A DNA stretch of 64,000 nucleotides from Commensalibacter papalotli (GTDB lineage Bacteria > Pseudomonadota > Alphaproteobacteria > Acetobacterales > Acetobacteraceae), in contig NZ_CAMXCI010000002.1 of the NCBI RefSeq assembly GCF_947179115.1, forward strand, positions 186,001-250,000, given 5' to 3'. The position numbers and the translations under genes are program-made. The stretch's first letter is position 1. Every line of letters starts with the position of its first letter. The notes under the pieces are model-generated. The model did not search any database and was not told where the DNA came from. It saw only the letters and a list, made by a program, of their open reading frames with translations. Of this stretch, positions 8,464-16,160 are shown in pieces.

Positions 8464-9366
8464 ATGGCTGGCAAAAAAAATCATGAAAAGGCACGTTTAG
8501 GCAGAGGTCTTGCTGCTTTGTTAGGAAATGCGGTTGAGGATAAAATACACACATCTATACCTCACGAGATAACACAACAAAGTAATGCAGTTTCTTTGTT
8601 AAATCTACCAATTGAATTTGTAGAACCAGGACCTTTTCAACCACGTCAAGTGATGATGCCAGAGTCTTTACAGGAACTTGCAGATTCCATTAAACATCAT
8701 GGAATATTGCAGCCTTTATTGGTAAGAGAAAAGCCAGGTCATAAAGGGCACTATCAAATTATTGCTGGGGAACGTCGTTGGCGTGCTGCTCAACTAGCTA
8801 CTATTCATGAAGTGCCAGTGCGCGTTTGTGAGCTTAGCGACAGTGATGCGATGGCAGCAGCATTGGTAGAAAATCTGCAACGCGCAGATTTAAATATCAT
8901 TGAAGAGGCTGAAGGATTTGCAAGGTTATTAGAAGAATTTGAGCTCACCCAAGAAGATTTAGCAGCTGCGGTAGGGAAATCACGTCCTCATATTGCTAAT
9001 ACTATTCGTTTATTACACCTTCCTGCAGAAGTGAGGGTTTATTTAAAAGAAGGAAAAATAAGTGCTGGTCATGCACGTGCACTATTAATGCATCCTAATC
9101 CAGTTGCTGCTGCAAAAGAAGTCATTTCGCGTGGTTTAACCGTTCGACAAACAGAAGAGTTAGTTAAAAGAGATCTGGAAAAAAAGCCAAAGAAACATAA
9201 AGAGCATGAGCCTTTGGATTCAGAGCTTAAATTATTAGAAAAGGACTTGCGTAGTAAGCTTGGCTTGAACGTACAGATTAAATTTGATGGTAAAGGGGGA
9301 ACTGTTCAAATTTATTATAAATCTTTGGAACAGTTTGATGAGTTGTTGAGCTTACTCAAAAAATAA
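8464..9366 (+). CDS. parB: Chromosome partitioning CTPase ParB (Spo0J)
   Basis: DNA clamp that loads at parS and spreads along neighbouring DNA. The N-terminus has the ParA-interacting LGRGLAALLG box (residues 12-21). The CTP-binding region includes GERRWRAAQ (102-110) and ENLQRADLNIIEEA (136-149). The HTH that reads parS follows at about 160-190, and the last 60 residues form the dimerisation domain. Length 300 is normal. Its two likely targets, the parS sites at 4784 and 7070, lie in the same gene cluster. Ribosome-binding site AAGGTAAG. Confidence 0.97.
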   Translation: MAGKKNHEKARLGRGLAALLGNAVEDKIHTSIPHEITQQSNAVSLLNLPIEFVEPGPFQPRQVMMPESLQELADSIKHHGILQPLLVREKPGHKGHYQIIAGERRWRAAQLATIHEVPVRVCELSDSDAMAAALVENLQRADLNIIEEAEGFARLLEEFELTQEDLAAAVGKSRPHIANTIRLLHLPAEVRVYLKEGKISAGHARALLMHPNPVAAAKEVISRGLTVRQTEELVKRDLEKKPKKHKEHEPLDSELKLLEKDLRSKLGLNVQIKFDGKGGTVQIYYKSLEQFDELLSLLKK

Positions 9367-9674
9367 ATGGTAAGATAAAACATATCTTTTATGTATTCAT
9401 GATAATTAACTGATTGATTTTGATTGCAATATAAAAGGTTAATCTCTTTTCAAGAAAAGCTCTTATCTAAATTGATAAAGTTTTTAATAATTATGTAAAT
9501 ATTTTACATGTTATTATAAATAAAGGAAATTTATTGTATAAAATGTCTATGTGTAAGATAGATTAATTTTGTATGACGTTAAATAAAAATAAATAAACTG
9601 TTTATTAGGACTAATATTGAATTTGAACTTGTATTTTAAATGATGCTTTGATATTGATAGTGTCAATAATTATT
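9367..9674. other. AT-rich gap between parB and tRNA-Lys
   Basis: A 308-base, very AT-rich stretch without a plausible coding frame. No terminator with a T-run is evident after parB. A small inverted repeat (ATTGA / TCAAT at 9653-9667) sits just before the tRNA. I found no DnaA box cluster here. Confidence 0.5.
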
Positions 9675-9750
<76 letters not shown>

Positions 9751-9759
9751 ATTTCAAGT

Positions 9760-11094
9760 TTAAGGTCGTTGTAATTTTTTCTTTTTGCGAGCTAATAGAA
9801 TAAAGAAAGCTTGGAAGAAAATCAGGATAAAAGCAGCGATTACTGTTGCAGGACCAACACCTGTCATTCCCCACCATTGAATAGATAATAATAACATTGG
9901 TAAGAAAATTAAAACATCTATACCTCTGGCATAAATGGCACCACTAGTATTTCCTGTTGTGATTAAAATAGGTTCAAGAGACATTCCCCAAATTAAAACA
10001 AGTTCTGCACCTGCAAGCCAATATAACAAAGTTAATGTTTCAGGTGTTGGGTCTTTATGCAACAAGATATGCATAATTGGAACAGCAATATAGGGTAAAA
10101 TTAAAAGTAATATGCTTGTAAATACGCCTGTAAGCAAGGTAATTTGTAAGGCCATTTTGTAGAGATGGGAGGGTTTGTTACTCTGCCAAGAGCGCACCAT
10201 TTCTGGATATAAAGTCGATTGTAATAAGACAATAGGTTTGGCCATTGCTTCTGCTATTTTATTGGCAATATTATAATATCCAGCAGCAATAGGCCCCAGT
10301 GTTCCCCCAATAACCAGGGTGGTAATTTGTTTGAAAGCCAAAGAAAAAGTCATATTTAAATTTGTATTCCATGCAAATTTCCATATGCCAGGCAAGTCTT
10401 TGGTAAGGCCTTCATGAATACCATTTAGAAACCCTTTGAGTAAGCCGTGGCGATGTAATTGATACAAAGCAAAAGTTAAAAACGATGAAAAGCTGACAAT
10501 AGAAGCTAACATCCATATTCCAACAGCACCTGTAAGGCCGCCTCCAACTAGGATTAAACATAAAATTCCTAAAAGTCGAGTAGAGGTTGAGACCGTTCCT
10601 TGGATAGCAATTAAATCATATCGATTAAGCAATCTTAAAATACCATTAGAAGTGGCACTGGTTGTAAAGATAACGCTAAAACTGTAAAAAATCCCTAAAT
10701 AGCGCCATTCTGGCGGCCACCCCAGATAAGAGCTAAAGTAAACAGCACACAGAATGCCAACGATAAAAGCAAAAATTGCACTACAAATATCTAAAAGAAA
10801 GGAAAATCTTAAGACACGTTGTACCAAGGGTATATTTTTATTTTCGTATGGTTTAAGGCCATAGTGTAAAACGGTTTGCCAAGATTGAAACTCTGCGAGA
10901 TCACCTATAGTCTGAGAAAATGAATGTATCAGAATAAGAAAACCGTATCCTTTATCCCCTAAAAGATGAATGGTTAAAGAAATTTGTAAAAGGCCTAAAG
11001 GCGCATTGATGGCTTTTCCACTAAGTAATTTAAGCAGATTACGCCCTGAACGCCTTAAACTACCTCTATTTGAGGGAATAGTTGTATCAGACAC
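9760..11094 (-). CDS. Polysaccharide/lipid-linked oligosaccharide flippase (MOP superfamily)
   Basis: An integral membrane protein of 444 residues with about 12 hydrophobic segments, running from LLQISLTIHLLGDKGYGFLIL near the N-terminus to AAFILIFFQAFFILLA at the C-terminus, which ends in a lysine-rich tail. The pattern fits Wzx/RfbX-type or MurJ-like flippases that move lipid-linked sugars across the inner membrane. It lies close to the dTDP-rhamnose genes, consistent with O-antigen or capsule export, but its own substrate cannot be read from sequence. Its 3' end lies 9 bases from tRNA-Lys. The start at 11094 gives the family's short basic N-terminus (SLRRSGRNLLK). Confidence 0.8.
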   Translation of the reverse strand: MSDTTIPSNRGSLRRSGRNLLKLLSGKAINAPLGLLQISLTIHLLGDKGYGFLILIHSFSQTIGDLAEFQSWQTVLHYGLKPYENKNIPLVQRVLRFSFLLDICSAIFAFIVGILCAVYFSSYLGWPPEWRYLGIFYSFSVIFTTSATSNGILRLLNRYDLIAIQGTVSTSTRLLGILCLILVGGGLTGAVGIWMLASIVSFSSFLTFALYQLHRHGLLKGFLNGIHEGLTKDLPGIWKFAWNTNLNMTFSLAFKQITTLVIGGTLGPIAAGYYNIANKIAEAMAKPIVLLQSTLYPEMVRSWQSNKPSHLYKMALQITLLTGVFTSILLLILPYIAVPIMHILLHKDPTPETLTLLYWLAGAELVLIWGMSLEPILITTGNTSGAIYARGIDVLIFLPMLLLSIQWWGMTGVGPATVIAAFILIFFQAFFILLARKKKKLQRP

Positions 11095-11206
11095 GATAGT
11101 TTCCCAAATCGTTAATAATATTCACTTCATATAAGATAATTTAAGATTTAGTAACCTTAAATTATTGAATTGACCAATGTAATTTTTACCAAGAGAACAA
11201 ATCGTA

Positions 11207-11872
11207 TCAAGTTGTTGGATATTCGTTAATGGTTAATGCACGCCAATTATCTTTATTTTTCTCTAGGATGGTTATAGAAAGGTTTAAAATAGATAGTGAT
11301 AAAGCGGAATCAAGAGGTATTCTTAAACTATAAGCAATTGCGGCTCGGATAGCACCACCATGGGAGACAATAATAATATCCTGCCCTTGATTAATATCGG
11401 CAAGCTGTTTCAATCGTGGACCAACACGGTGAATTACATCATACATATTTTCCCCATGAGGTGGGCGTTCTTTGGCGCAAAAAGGCCAAAAAGGATGTGA
11501 CGGATATTGACAATATTTGCTTGCGATACCATGTGTTAGTCCTTGCCACTCTCCTAAATCTTGTTCCAAAAAGGAATTATCAATTTGAAAGGGATGATGA
11601 CCATATCCAGCATTTTGGATTAAACGAGCTGTATCTTGGGTTCTAGAAAGAGACGAAGTAATCCAAGATTTGGTTTGAGGTAATCTTTTTGCCAAGTGAT
11701 GATAAATATGTTGTTGTTGTTTGATATGGTCAGGACAAAGAGGGACATCCATAGAGCCATAAAGATAATTTCTATCTGTTTGATTAACAATGGCATGGCG
11801 GATAAACCAAAAGCGTGTTGAGCTTTGTATCAGAGCAGGATTATCAAGAAATTGATAAATATTTTTTGTCAT
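11207..11872 (-). CDS. Histidine phosphatase family protein
   Basis: A 221-residue member of the phosphoglycerate mutase-like superfamily. The catalytic pieces are present: the phospho-acceptor histidine in FWFIRHA (RHA replaces the usual RHG), an arginine in SSLSRTQDTA, an acidic FLEQDLGEWQG segment, and the second histidine in IIVSHGG. The best-known relatives are cobalamin-pathway alpha-ribazole phosphatases (CobC) and broad sugar-phosphate phosphatases; I cannot choose between them. It is transcribed alone, divergently from the rhamnose operon, with about 160 bases between the starts. Confidence 0.8.
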   Translation of the reverse strand: MTKNIYQFLDNPALIQSSTRFWFIRHAIVNQTDRNYLYGSMDVPLCPDHIKQQQHIYHHLAKRLPQTKSWITSSLSRTQDTARLIQNAGYGHHPFQIDNSFLEQDLGEWQGLTHGIASKYCQYPSHPFWPFCAKERPPHGENMYDVIHRVGPRLKQLADINQGQDIIIVSHGGAIRAAIAYSLRIPLDSALSLSILNLSITILEKNKDNWRALTINEYPTT

Positions 11873-12032
11873 TTTAAGATTCTATATGAATAAACTAGAT
11901 TATAATAACACAGTCATTAAATATACGTTATTACCTCTTATATTAGAAGGTAAATAGCTTGATATTATATATATAGACGTTTACAAAAGAAGAAAGTTTT
12001 AACTTTAAAGTTTTTTAAAGGTGTATCCTATT

Positions 12033-13085
12033 ATGCAAATTCTTGTTACGGGCGGATGTGGTTTTATTGGTTCTGCTGTTGTTCGTCATTTAATTCATAA
12101 TACTCAACATTCTGTTGTGAATGTTGATGTGTTAACTTACTCAGCCTCTCCAGAAACAGTAGCAGAAATTGAAAAGGATGAGCGATATCATTTTTGTCAG
12201 ATAAATATTACAGATGCAGCAGCATTAAAAAAAGTATTCGAACAATATAAGCCTGATGCAATTATGCATTTAGCTGCTGAATCACATGTGGATCGTTCCA
12301 TTGATGGGCCTGGTATTTTCGTAGAGACGAACGTTGTTGGTACTTATACCTTATTAAACGTTGCTTATGAATATTGGAAAGATTTGTCCGAAGATCAAAA
12401 AAAGAATTTTCGTTTTCATCATATTTCAACAGATGAAGTATTTGGCCATCTTGAACTTAATGACCCTCCATTTACAGAAACAACACCTTATGATCCTCGT
12501 AGTCCATATTCAGCATCAAAAGCGGCTTCTGATCATTTAGTACGCGCTTGGTTCCATACATATGGATTGCCGACTTTTGTAACCAATACGACGAATAATT
12601 ATGGGATTTGGCATTTTCCTGAAAAATTAGTTCCTTTGATTATTATTAATGCCCTAGAAGGCAAAGAATTACCTGTTTATGGTAAGGGCGATAATATACG
12701 TGACTGGTTATTTGTCGAAGATCATGCCGAAGCATTGGTGAAAGCTGTTGAAATTGGTGAACCAGGTGAAACCTATGCCATTGGTGCAAGACAACCCCGA
12801 ACCAATTTAGATGTTGTGAAGGCGATTTGCTCTATTTTGGATGAGTTAAAACCTGATTCAAAAGGGAAATATGAACGGTTAATTAAATTTGTTGGGGATC
12901 GCCCTGGCCATGATTTCCGATATGAAATTGATCCTTCTCATGCGGAAAAAACGTTGAATTGGAAAGCACAACATAACTTTGAGACAGGTATTCGCAAAAC
13001 TGTTCAATGGTATTTAAATAATCAAGATTGGTGGCAATCTATTCGTGATAAACGATATAGTGGTCAACGCCTAGGAACAAAATAA
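12033..13085 (+). CDS. rfbB: dTDP-glucose 4,6-dehydratase
   Basis: Second step of dTDP-L-rhamnose synthesis: NAD-dependent removal of water from dTDP-glucose. It has the Rossmann motif TGGCGFIG (6-13), the active-site STDEVFG (132-138) and the catalytic YSASK (159-163). The ATG at 12033 is preferred because AAAGGTG stands about 9 bases before it; a GTG at 12021 would add four residues. The order rfbB-rfbA-rfbC-rfbD with gaps of about 10-13 bases shows a single operon making the rhamnose donor for surface polysaccharide. Confidence 0.96.
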   Translation: MQILVTGGCGFIGSAVVRHLIHNTQHSVVNVDVLTYSASPETVAEIEKDERYHFCQINITDAAALKKVFEQYKPDAIMHLAAESHVDRSIDGPGIFVETNVVGTYTLLNVAYEYWKDLSEDQKKNFRFHHISTDEVFGHLELNDPPFTETTPYDPRSPYSASKAASDHLVRAWFHTYGLPTFVTNTTNNYGIWHFPEKLVPLIIINALEGKELPVYGKGDNIRDWLFVEDHAEALVKAVEIGEPGETYAIGARQPRTNLDVVKAICSILDELKPDSKGKYERLIKFVGDRPGHDFRYEIDPSHAEKTLNWKAQHNFETGIRKTVQWYLNNQDWWQSIRDKRYSGQRLGTK

Positions 13086-13095
13086 GGAAATCAAG

Positions 13096-13989
13096 ATGCA
13101 AGCAAAACCAATGAAAGGAATTGTACTCGCAGGAGGTTCTGGAACGCGTTTACATCCATTAACTTTGGCATCAAGTAAACAGTTATTACCTGTTTATGAC
13201 AAACCGATGATTTACTATTCTTTATCTACGTTAATGTTAGCAGGTATTCGGGATATTATGATTATTTCGACACCACAAGACATCCCTCAATTTAAAAGAT
13301 TGTTAGGTGATGGTTCTGATTGGGGAGTCAGTTTTGAATATTGTATTCAACCGAAACCAGATGGATTAGCACAAGCATTTGTTTTGGGTGAGGGTTGGTT
13401 GGATGGGGCCCCTTGCGCTTTGGTTCTAGGTGATAATTTAATTTTTGCTGATCATTTAAGTGTTTTATTACAACAAGCTGCACAACGACAAAATGGTGCG
13501 ACTGTTTTTGCCTATCAGGTTCGTGATCCAGAAAGATACGGTGTTGTTTCTTTTGATGAAGATGGGAAAGCGCAGCAAATTATTGAAAAGCCGATTGATC
13601 CACCTTCTAATTGGGCCGTAACAGGGTTATATTTTTATGATTCAAAAGTTACTCAATACGCAAAAGAGGTAAAGCTATCTCCTCGTGGAGAGTATGAAAT
13701 CACAGATTTAAATAAAATGTATCTAGATAATGAAGAGTTACGCGTTGAACTTTTAGGGCGTGGTTGTGCTTGGTTAGATGCTGGAATGCCTGATAGTTTG
13801 ATGCAAGCGGGGACCTTTGTACAAACAATTCAATCTCGTCAAGGAATGTTAGTTGGCTCACCTGAAGAAGTAGCATATCGTCGTGGTTTTATAGATGCCA
13901 ATCAATTGCGTACATTGGCTAAACGTGTTCAAAAGACTGAATTAGGTCGGATGTTATTTGAATTGTCTAATGAACCTCAAGAGGGTTAA
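13096..13989 (+). CDS. rfbA: Glucose-1-phosphate thymidylyltransferase
   Basis: First step of the dTDP-rhamnose pathway: joins dTTP and glucose-1-phosphate. The nucleotide-binding loop GGSGTRLHPLT starts at residue 13, followed by SKQLLPVYDKPMIYYSLSTLMLAG, the classical RmlA signature. Length 297 is normal. It has an AAGGAAA ribosome-binding site and starts 10 bases after rfbB. RmlA is usually inhibited by dTDP-rhamnose; nothing in the sequence suggests otherwise. Confidence 0.97.
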   Translation: MQAKPMKGIVLAGGSGTRLHPLTLASSKQLLPVYDKPMIYYSLSTLMLAGIRDIMIISTPQDIPQFKRLLGDGSDWGVSFEYCIQPKPDGLAQAFVLGEGWLDGAPCALVLGDNLIFADHLSVLLQQAAQRQNGATVFAYQVRDPERYGVVSFDEDGKAQQIIEKPIDPPSNWAVTGLYFYDSKVTQYAKEVKLSPRGEYEITDLNKMYLDNEELRVELLGRGCAWLDAGMPDSLMQAGTFVQTIQSRQGMLVGSPEEVAYRRGFIDANQLRTLAKRVQKTELGRMLFELSNEPQEG

Positions 13990-14000
13990 GGAAATTAATA

Positions 14001-14561
14001 ATGAAAATAGAATTTTTAGCTATTCCTGAAGTTGCATTGATTACTCCACCTCGTTTTCAGGATAATCGTGGTTTTTTTTCTGAAACTTATAATGCAGAAC
14101 GTTTAAAAGAAGCTGGTATTCATCTTCCTTTTGTTCAAGATAATCAAAGTCTTTCTACGCAAAGAGGTGTGGTCCGAGGTTTACATTGTCAGTTGGCGCC
14201 TTATGCACAAGGTAAATTAGTTCGTTGTACCCAAGGTTCAATCTGGGATGTTGCGATTGATGCACGCACGGGATCACCAACTTATGGACAATGGGTTGGA
14301 GCTGAGCTTTCTGCAGATAATTGGTCACAGCTTTGGGTTCCACCAGGATTTTTACATGGCTTTTGTACTTTAACGGATAATGTGATGGTACAATATAAAT
14401 GCACGGGCTTATTTAATAAAGCCAGTGAACGTGCAGTACGTTGGGATTGTAAGGATTTGGCAATAGATTGGCCAATTAAAAAAGAAGAGGCTATTTTATC
14501 GGAAAAAGATGCACAAAACCCTGGTTTTTCCGAAGCAAAAGGCTGGTTTTCATATCCATAA
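14001..14561 (+). CDS. rfbC: dTDP-4-dehydrorhamnose 3,5-epimerase
   Basis: Third step: double epimerisation of the dTDP-4-keto sugar. A cupin-fold protein of 186 residues with RGLHCQ (59-64, catalytic His62), the FQDNRGFFSETY start motif and WVPPGFLHGFCTL in the middle. It begins 11 bases after rfbA with an AAGGAAA ribosome-binding site. All expected active-site segments are intact. Confidence 0.97.
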   Translation: MKIEFLAIPEVALITPPRFQDNRGFFSETYNAERLKEAGIHLPFVQDNQSLSTQRGVVRGLHCQLAPYAQGKLVRCTQGSIWDVAIDARTGSPTYGQWVGAELSADNWSQLWVPPGFLHGFCTLTDNVMVQYKCTGLFNKASERAVRWDCKDLAIDWPIKKEEAILSEKDAQNPGFSEAKGWFSYP

Positions 14562-14574
14562 GAGGTAAAAATAA

Positions 14575-15453
14575 ATGACTATTCTGGTTATTGGTGGAAA
14601 AGACGGTCAGTTAGCAACTTCTTTTCTAAATTTAAAAGATGATCGATTGACGTTTCTTGGACGTCCAGAGTTGGATTTTACGAATGTTGACACGTTAAAA
14701 GCTGCTTTTGCGGGCGAGAAGCCTGATTTGATTATTAATACGGCGGCTTGGACCGCTGTCGATGCCGCTGAAACACAACAAGAAGATACTTATTTGGTTA
14801 ATCGTGATGGCCCTGCACAGCTGGCTAAATTGTGTGCGGTTAACAATGTTCCTTTTATTCATGTATCTACAGATTATGTTTTTGCTGGTGATAAAGGCTC
14901 TCCTTATGTTGAAACTGATCCTGTTTCTCCTGAAACTGTTTATGGGGCCAGTAAAGCTGAGGGTGAACAAGCGATTTTAGCAGCACAACCAAACGCTGTT
15001 ATTCTAAGAACGGCTTGGGTGTATTCTGCACACGGTAAAAACTTTGTTCGCACAATGCTTAATGCAGGCGCTAAAAATCCGGCATTAAAAGTCGTTGGTG
15101 ATCAATATGGAAACCCAACTTGTTCAGATGATTTGGCATGTGCAATTATGCAAATTGCGGATCGTTATTTAAAAGAAGGATGGAATTCTCAGTGGAATGG
15201 TATTTACCATGCTGTTGGAACTGGAGATACAACTTGGCACGGATTGGCTGTTGAGGCTTTACAACAAGCTTCTCTATATGGTCAAAAAATGCCAGAAGTG
15301 ACTGCTATTAAGACAGAAGACTGGCCAACTCCTGCAAAGCGTCCTCAAGATTCACGGTTAAATACAGATAAATTATATCAAACATTTAACATACGTTTGC
15401 CTACATGGCAGGATAGTGTTGCAAAAGTTGTAAAAACATTGTTGAGTGCTTAA
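14575..15453 (+). CDS. rfbD: dTDP-4-dehydrorhamnose reductase
   Basis: Final step, giving dTDP-L-rhamnose with NAD(P)H. A short-chain dehydrogenase fold with GGKDGQLA (7-14), STDYVFAG (98-105) and the catalytic YGASKAEG (123-130). Length 292 is normal. It is preceded by AGAGGTAA and closes the operon, with a strong terminator right after it. Confidence 0.96.
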   Translation: MTILVIGGKDGQLATSFLNLKDDRLTFLGRPELDFTNVDTLKAAFAGEKPDLIINTAAWTAVDAAETQQEDTYLVNRDGPAQLAKLCAVNNVPFIHVSTDYVFAGDKGSPYVETDPVSPETVYGASKAEGEQAILAAQPNAVILRTAWVYSAHGKNFVRTMLNAGAKNPALKVVGDQYGNPTCSDDLACAIMQIADRYLKEGWNSQWNGIYHAVGTGDTTWHGLAVEALQQASLYGQKMPEVTAIKTEDWPTPAKRPQDSRLNTDKLYQTFNIRLPTWQDSVAKVVKTLLSA

Positions 15454-15475
15454 GGTGTTTTAATAGTTATAATAA

Positions 15476-15503
15476 AAAGCCCTGAAATATTCAGGGTTTT
15501 TTT
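15476..15503. terminator. Bidirectional terminator between rfbD and the RluA-family gene
   Basis: CCCTGAA / TTCAGGG around a 3-base loop, with A-rich sequence on the left and a T-run on the right. It can stop the rhamnose operon on the plus strand and the pseudouridine synthase gene on the minus strand, whose stop codon overlaps the T-run. Confidence 0.85.
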
Positions 15504-16158
15504 ATAAGTGGCACTTTTTTAAAAAGTCTAACATATGTGCTGGCGGTTCAGCTTGAGCGAATAGGGGAGGGGATAGAGGGAGATTTATTTCCCTACTAAA
15601 GAGTTGTAAAAATTCATTTTTATTACTAACAGGATTATAAATACGATCCCCAATAATTGGATTTCCTAATAATGCACAATGAGCTCTTGCTTGGTGAGTT
15701 CTGCCCGTTAAAAGTTGTAATTCAAGACAAGTAATGATTCCATTTGTCCCTAGTATTTTCCATTTTGTTAAAGCTGATTGCCCTTTGGGATCGTGCTGCA
15801 TAGACCATTTTTTGTTTTTAGTAACTTTTGCAAGTGGTAGTTTAACTAATCCAGAATTCTCATTAGGCTTTCCTTGTACGATTGCCCAATAGATTTTAGT
15901 AACATTTTTATTTTCAAAACAGGCTTGTGCGTTGATCAAAGCTTGCTTGCGTAAAGCAATGACCAAGCATCCAGCAGTATCTTGATCTAATCTATGTACT
16001 AACCAAGGCCCTTCTTTGCGTTTAGAAAGAAGGGGAAAATAATCCTCAACAGACTGTTGTTCAGAGTGTCTGTTGCTATAAACAGGCATCCCAGCAGGTT
16101 TGTTGATAATAATAAAATGGTTATTTTGAAATATAATGGGAAAGGGAAGCTCTGTCAT
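15502..16158 (-). CDS. RluA-family pseudouridine synthase
   Basis: Isomerises uridine to pseudouridine in rRNA or tRNA. The motif HRLDQDTAG (55-63) holds the catalytic Asp58, and LLTGRTHQARAHCALLG with GNPIIGDRIY is the second family signature. At 218 residues it has no N-terminal S4 domain, so it resembles short RluA/TruC-type enzymes; the target base cannot be assigned. It begins two bases after the ftsK stop on the same strand and is probably co-transcribed with it. Confidence 0.88.
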   Translation of the reverse strand: MTELPFPIIFQNNHFIIINKPAGMPVYSNRHSEQQSVEDYFPLLSKRKEGPWLVHRLDQDTAGCLVIALRKQALINAQACFENKNVTKIYWAIVQGKPNENSGLVKLPLAKVTKNKKWSMQHDPKGQSALTKWKILGTNGIITCLELQLLTGRTHQARAHCALLGNPIIGDRIYNPVSNKNEFLQLFSREINLPLSPPLFAQAEPPAHMLDFLKKCHL

Positions 16159-16160
16159 GG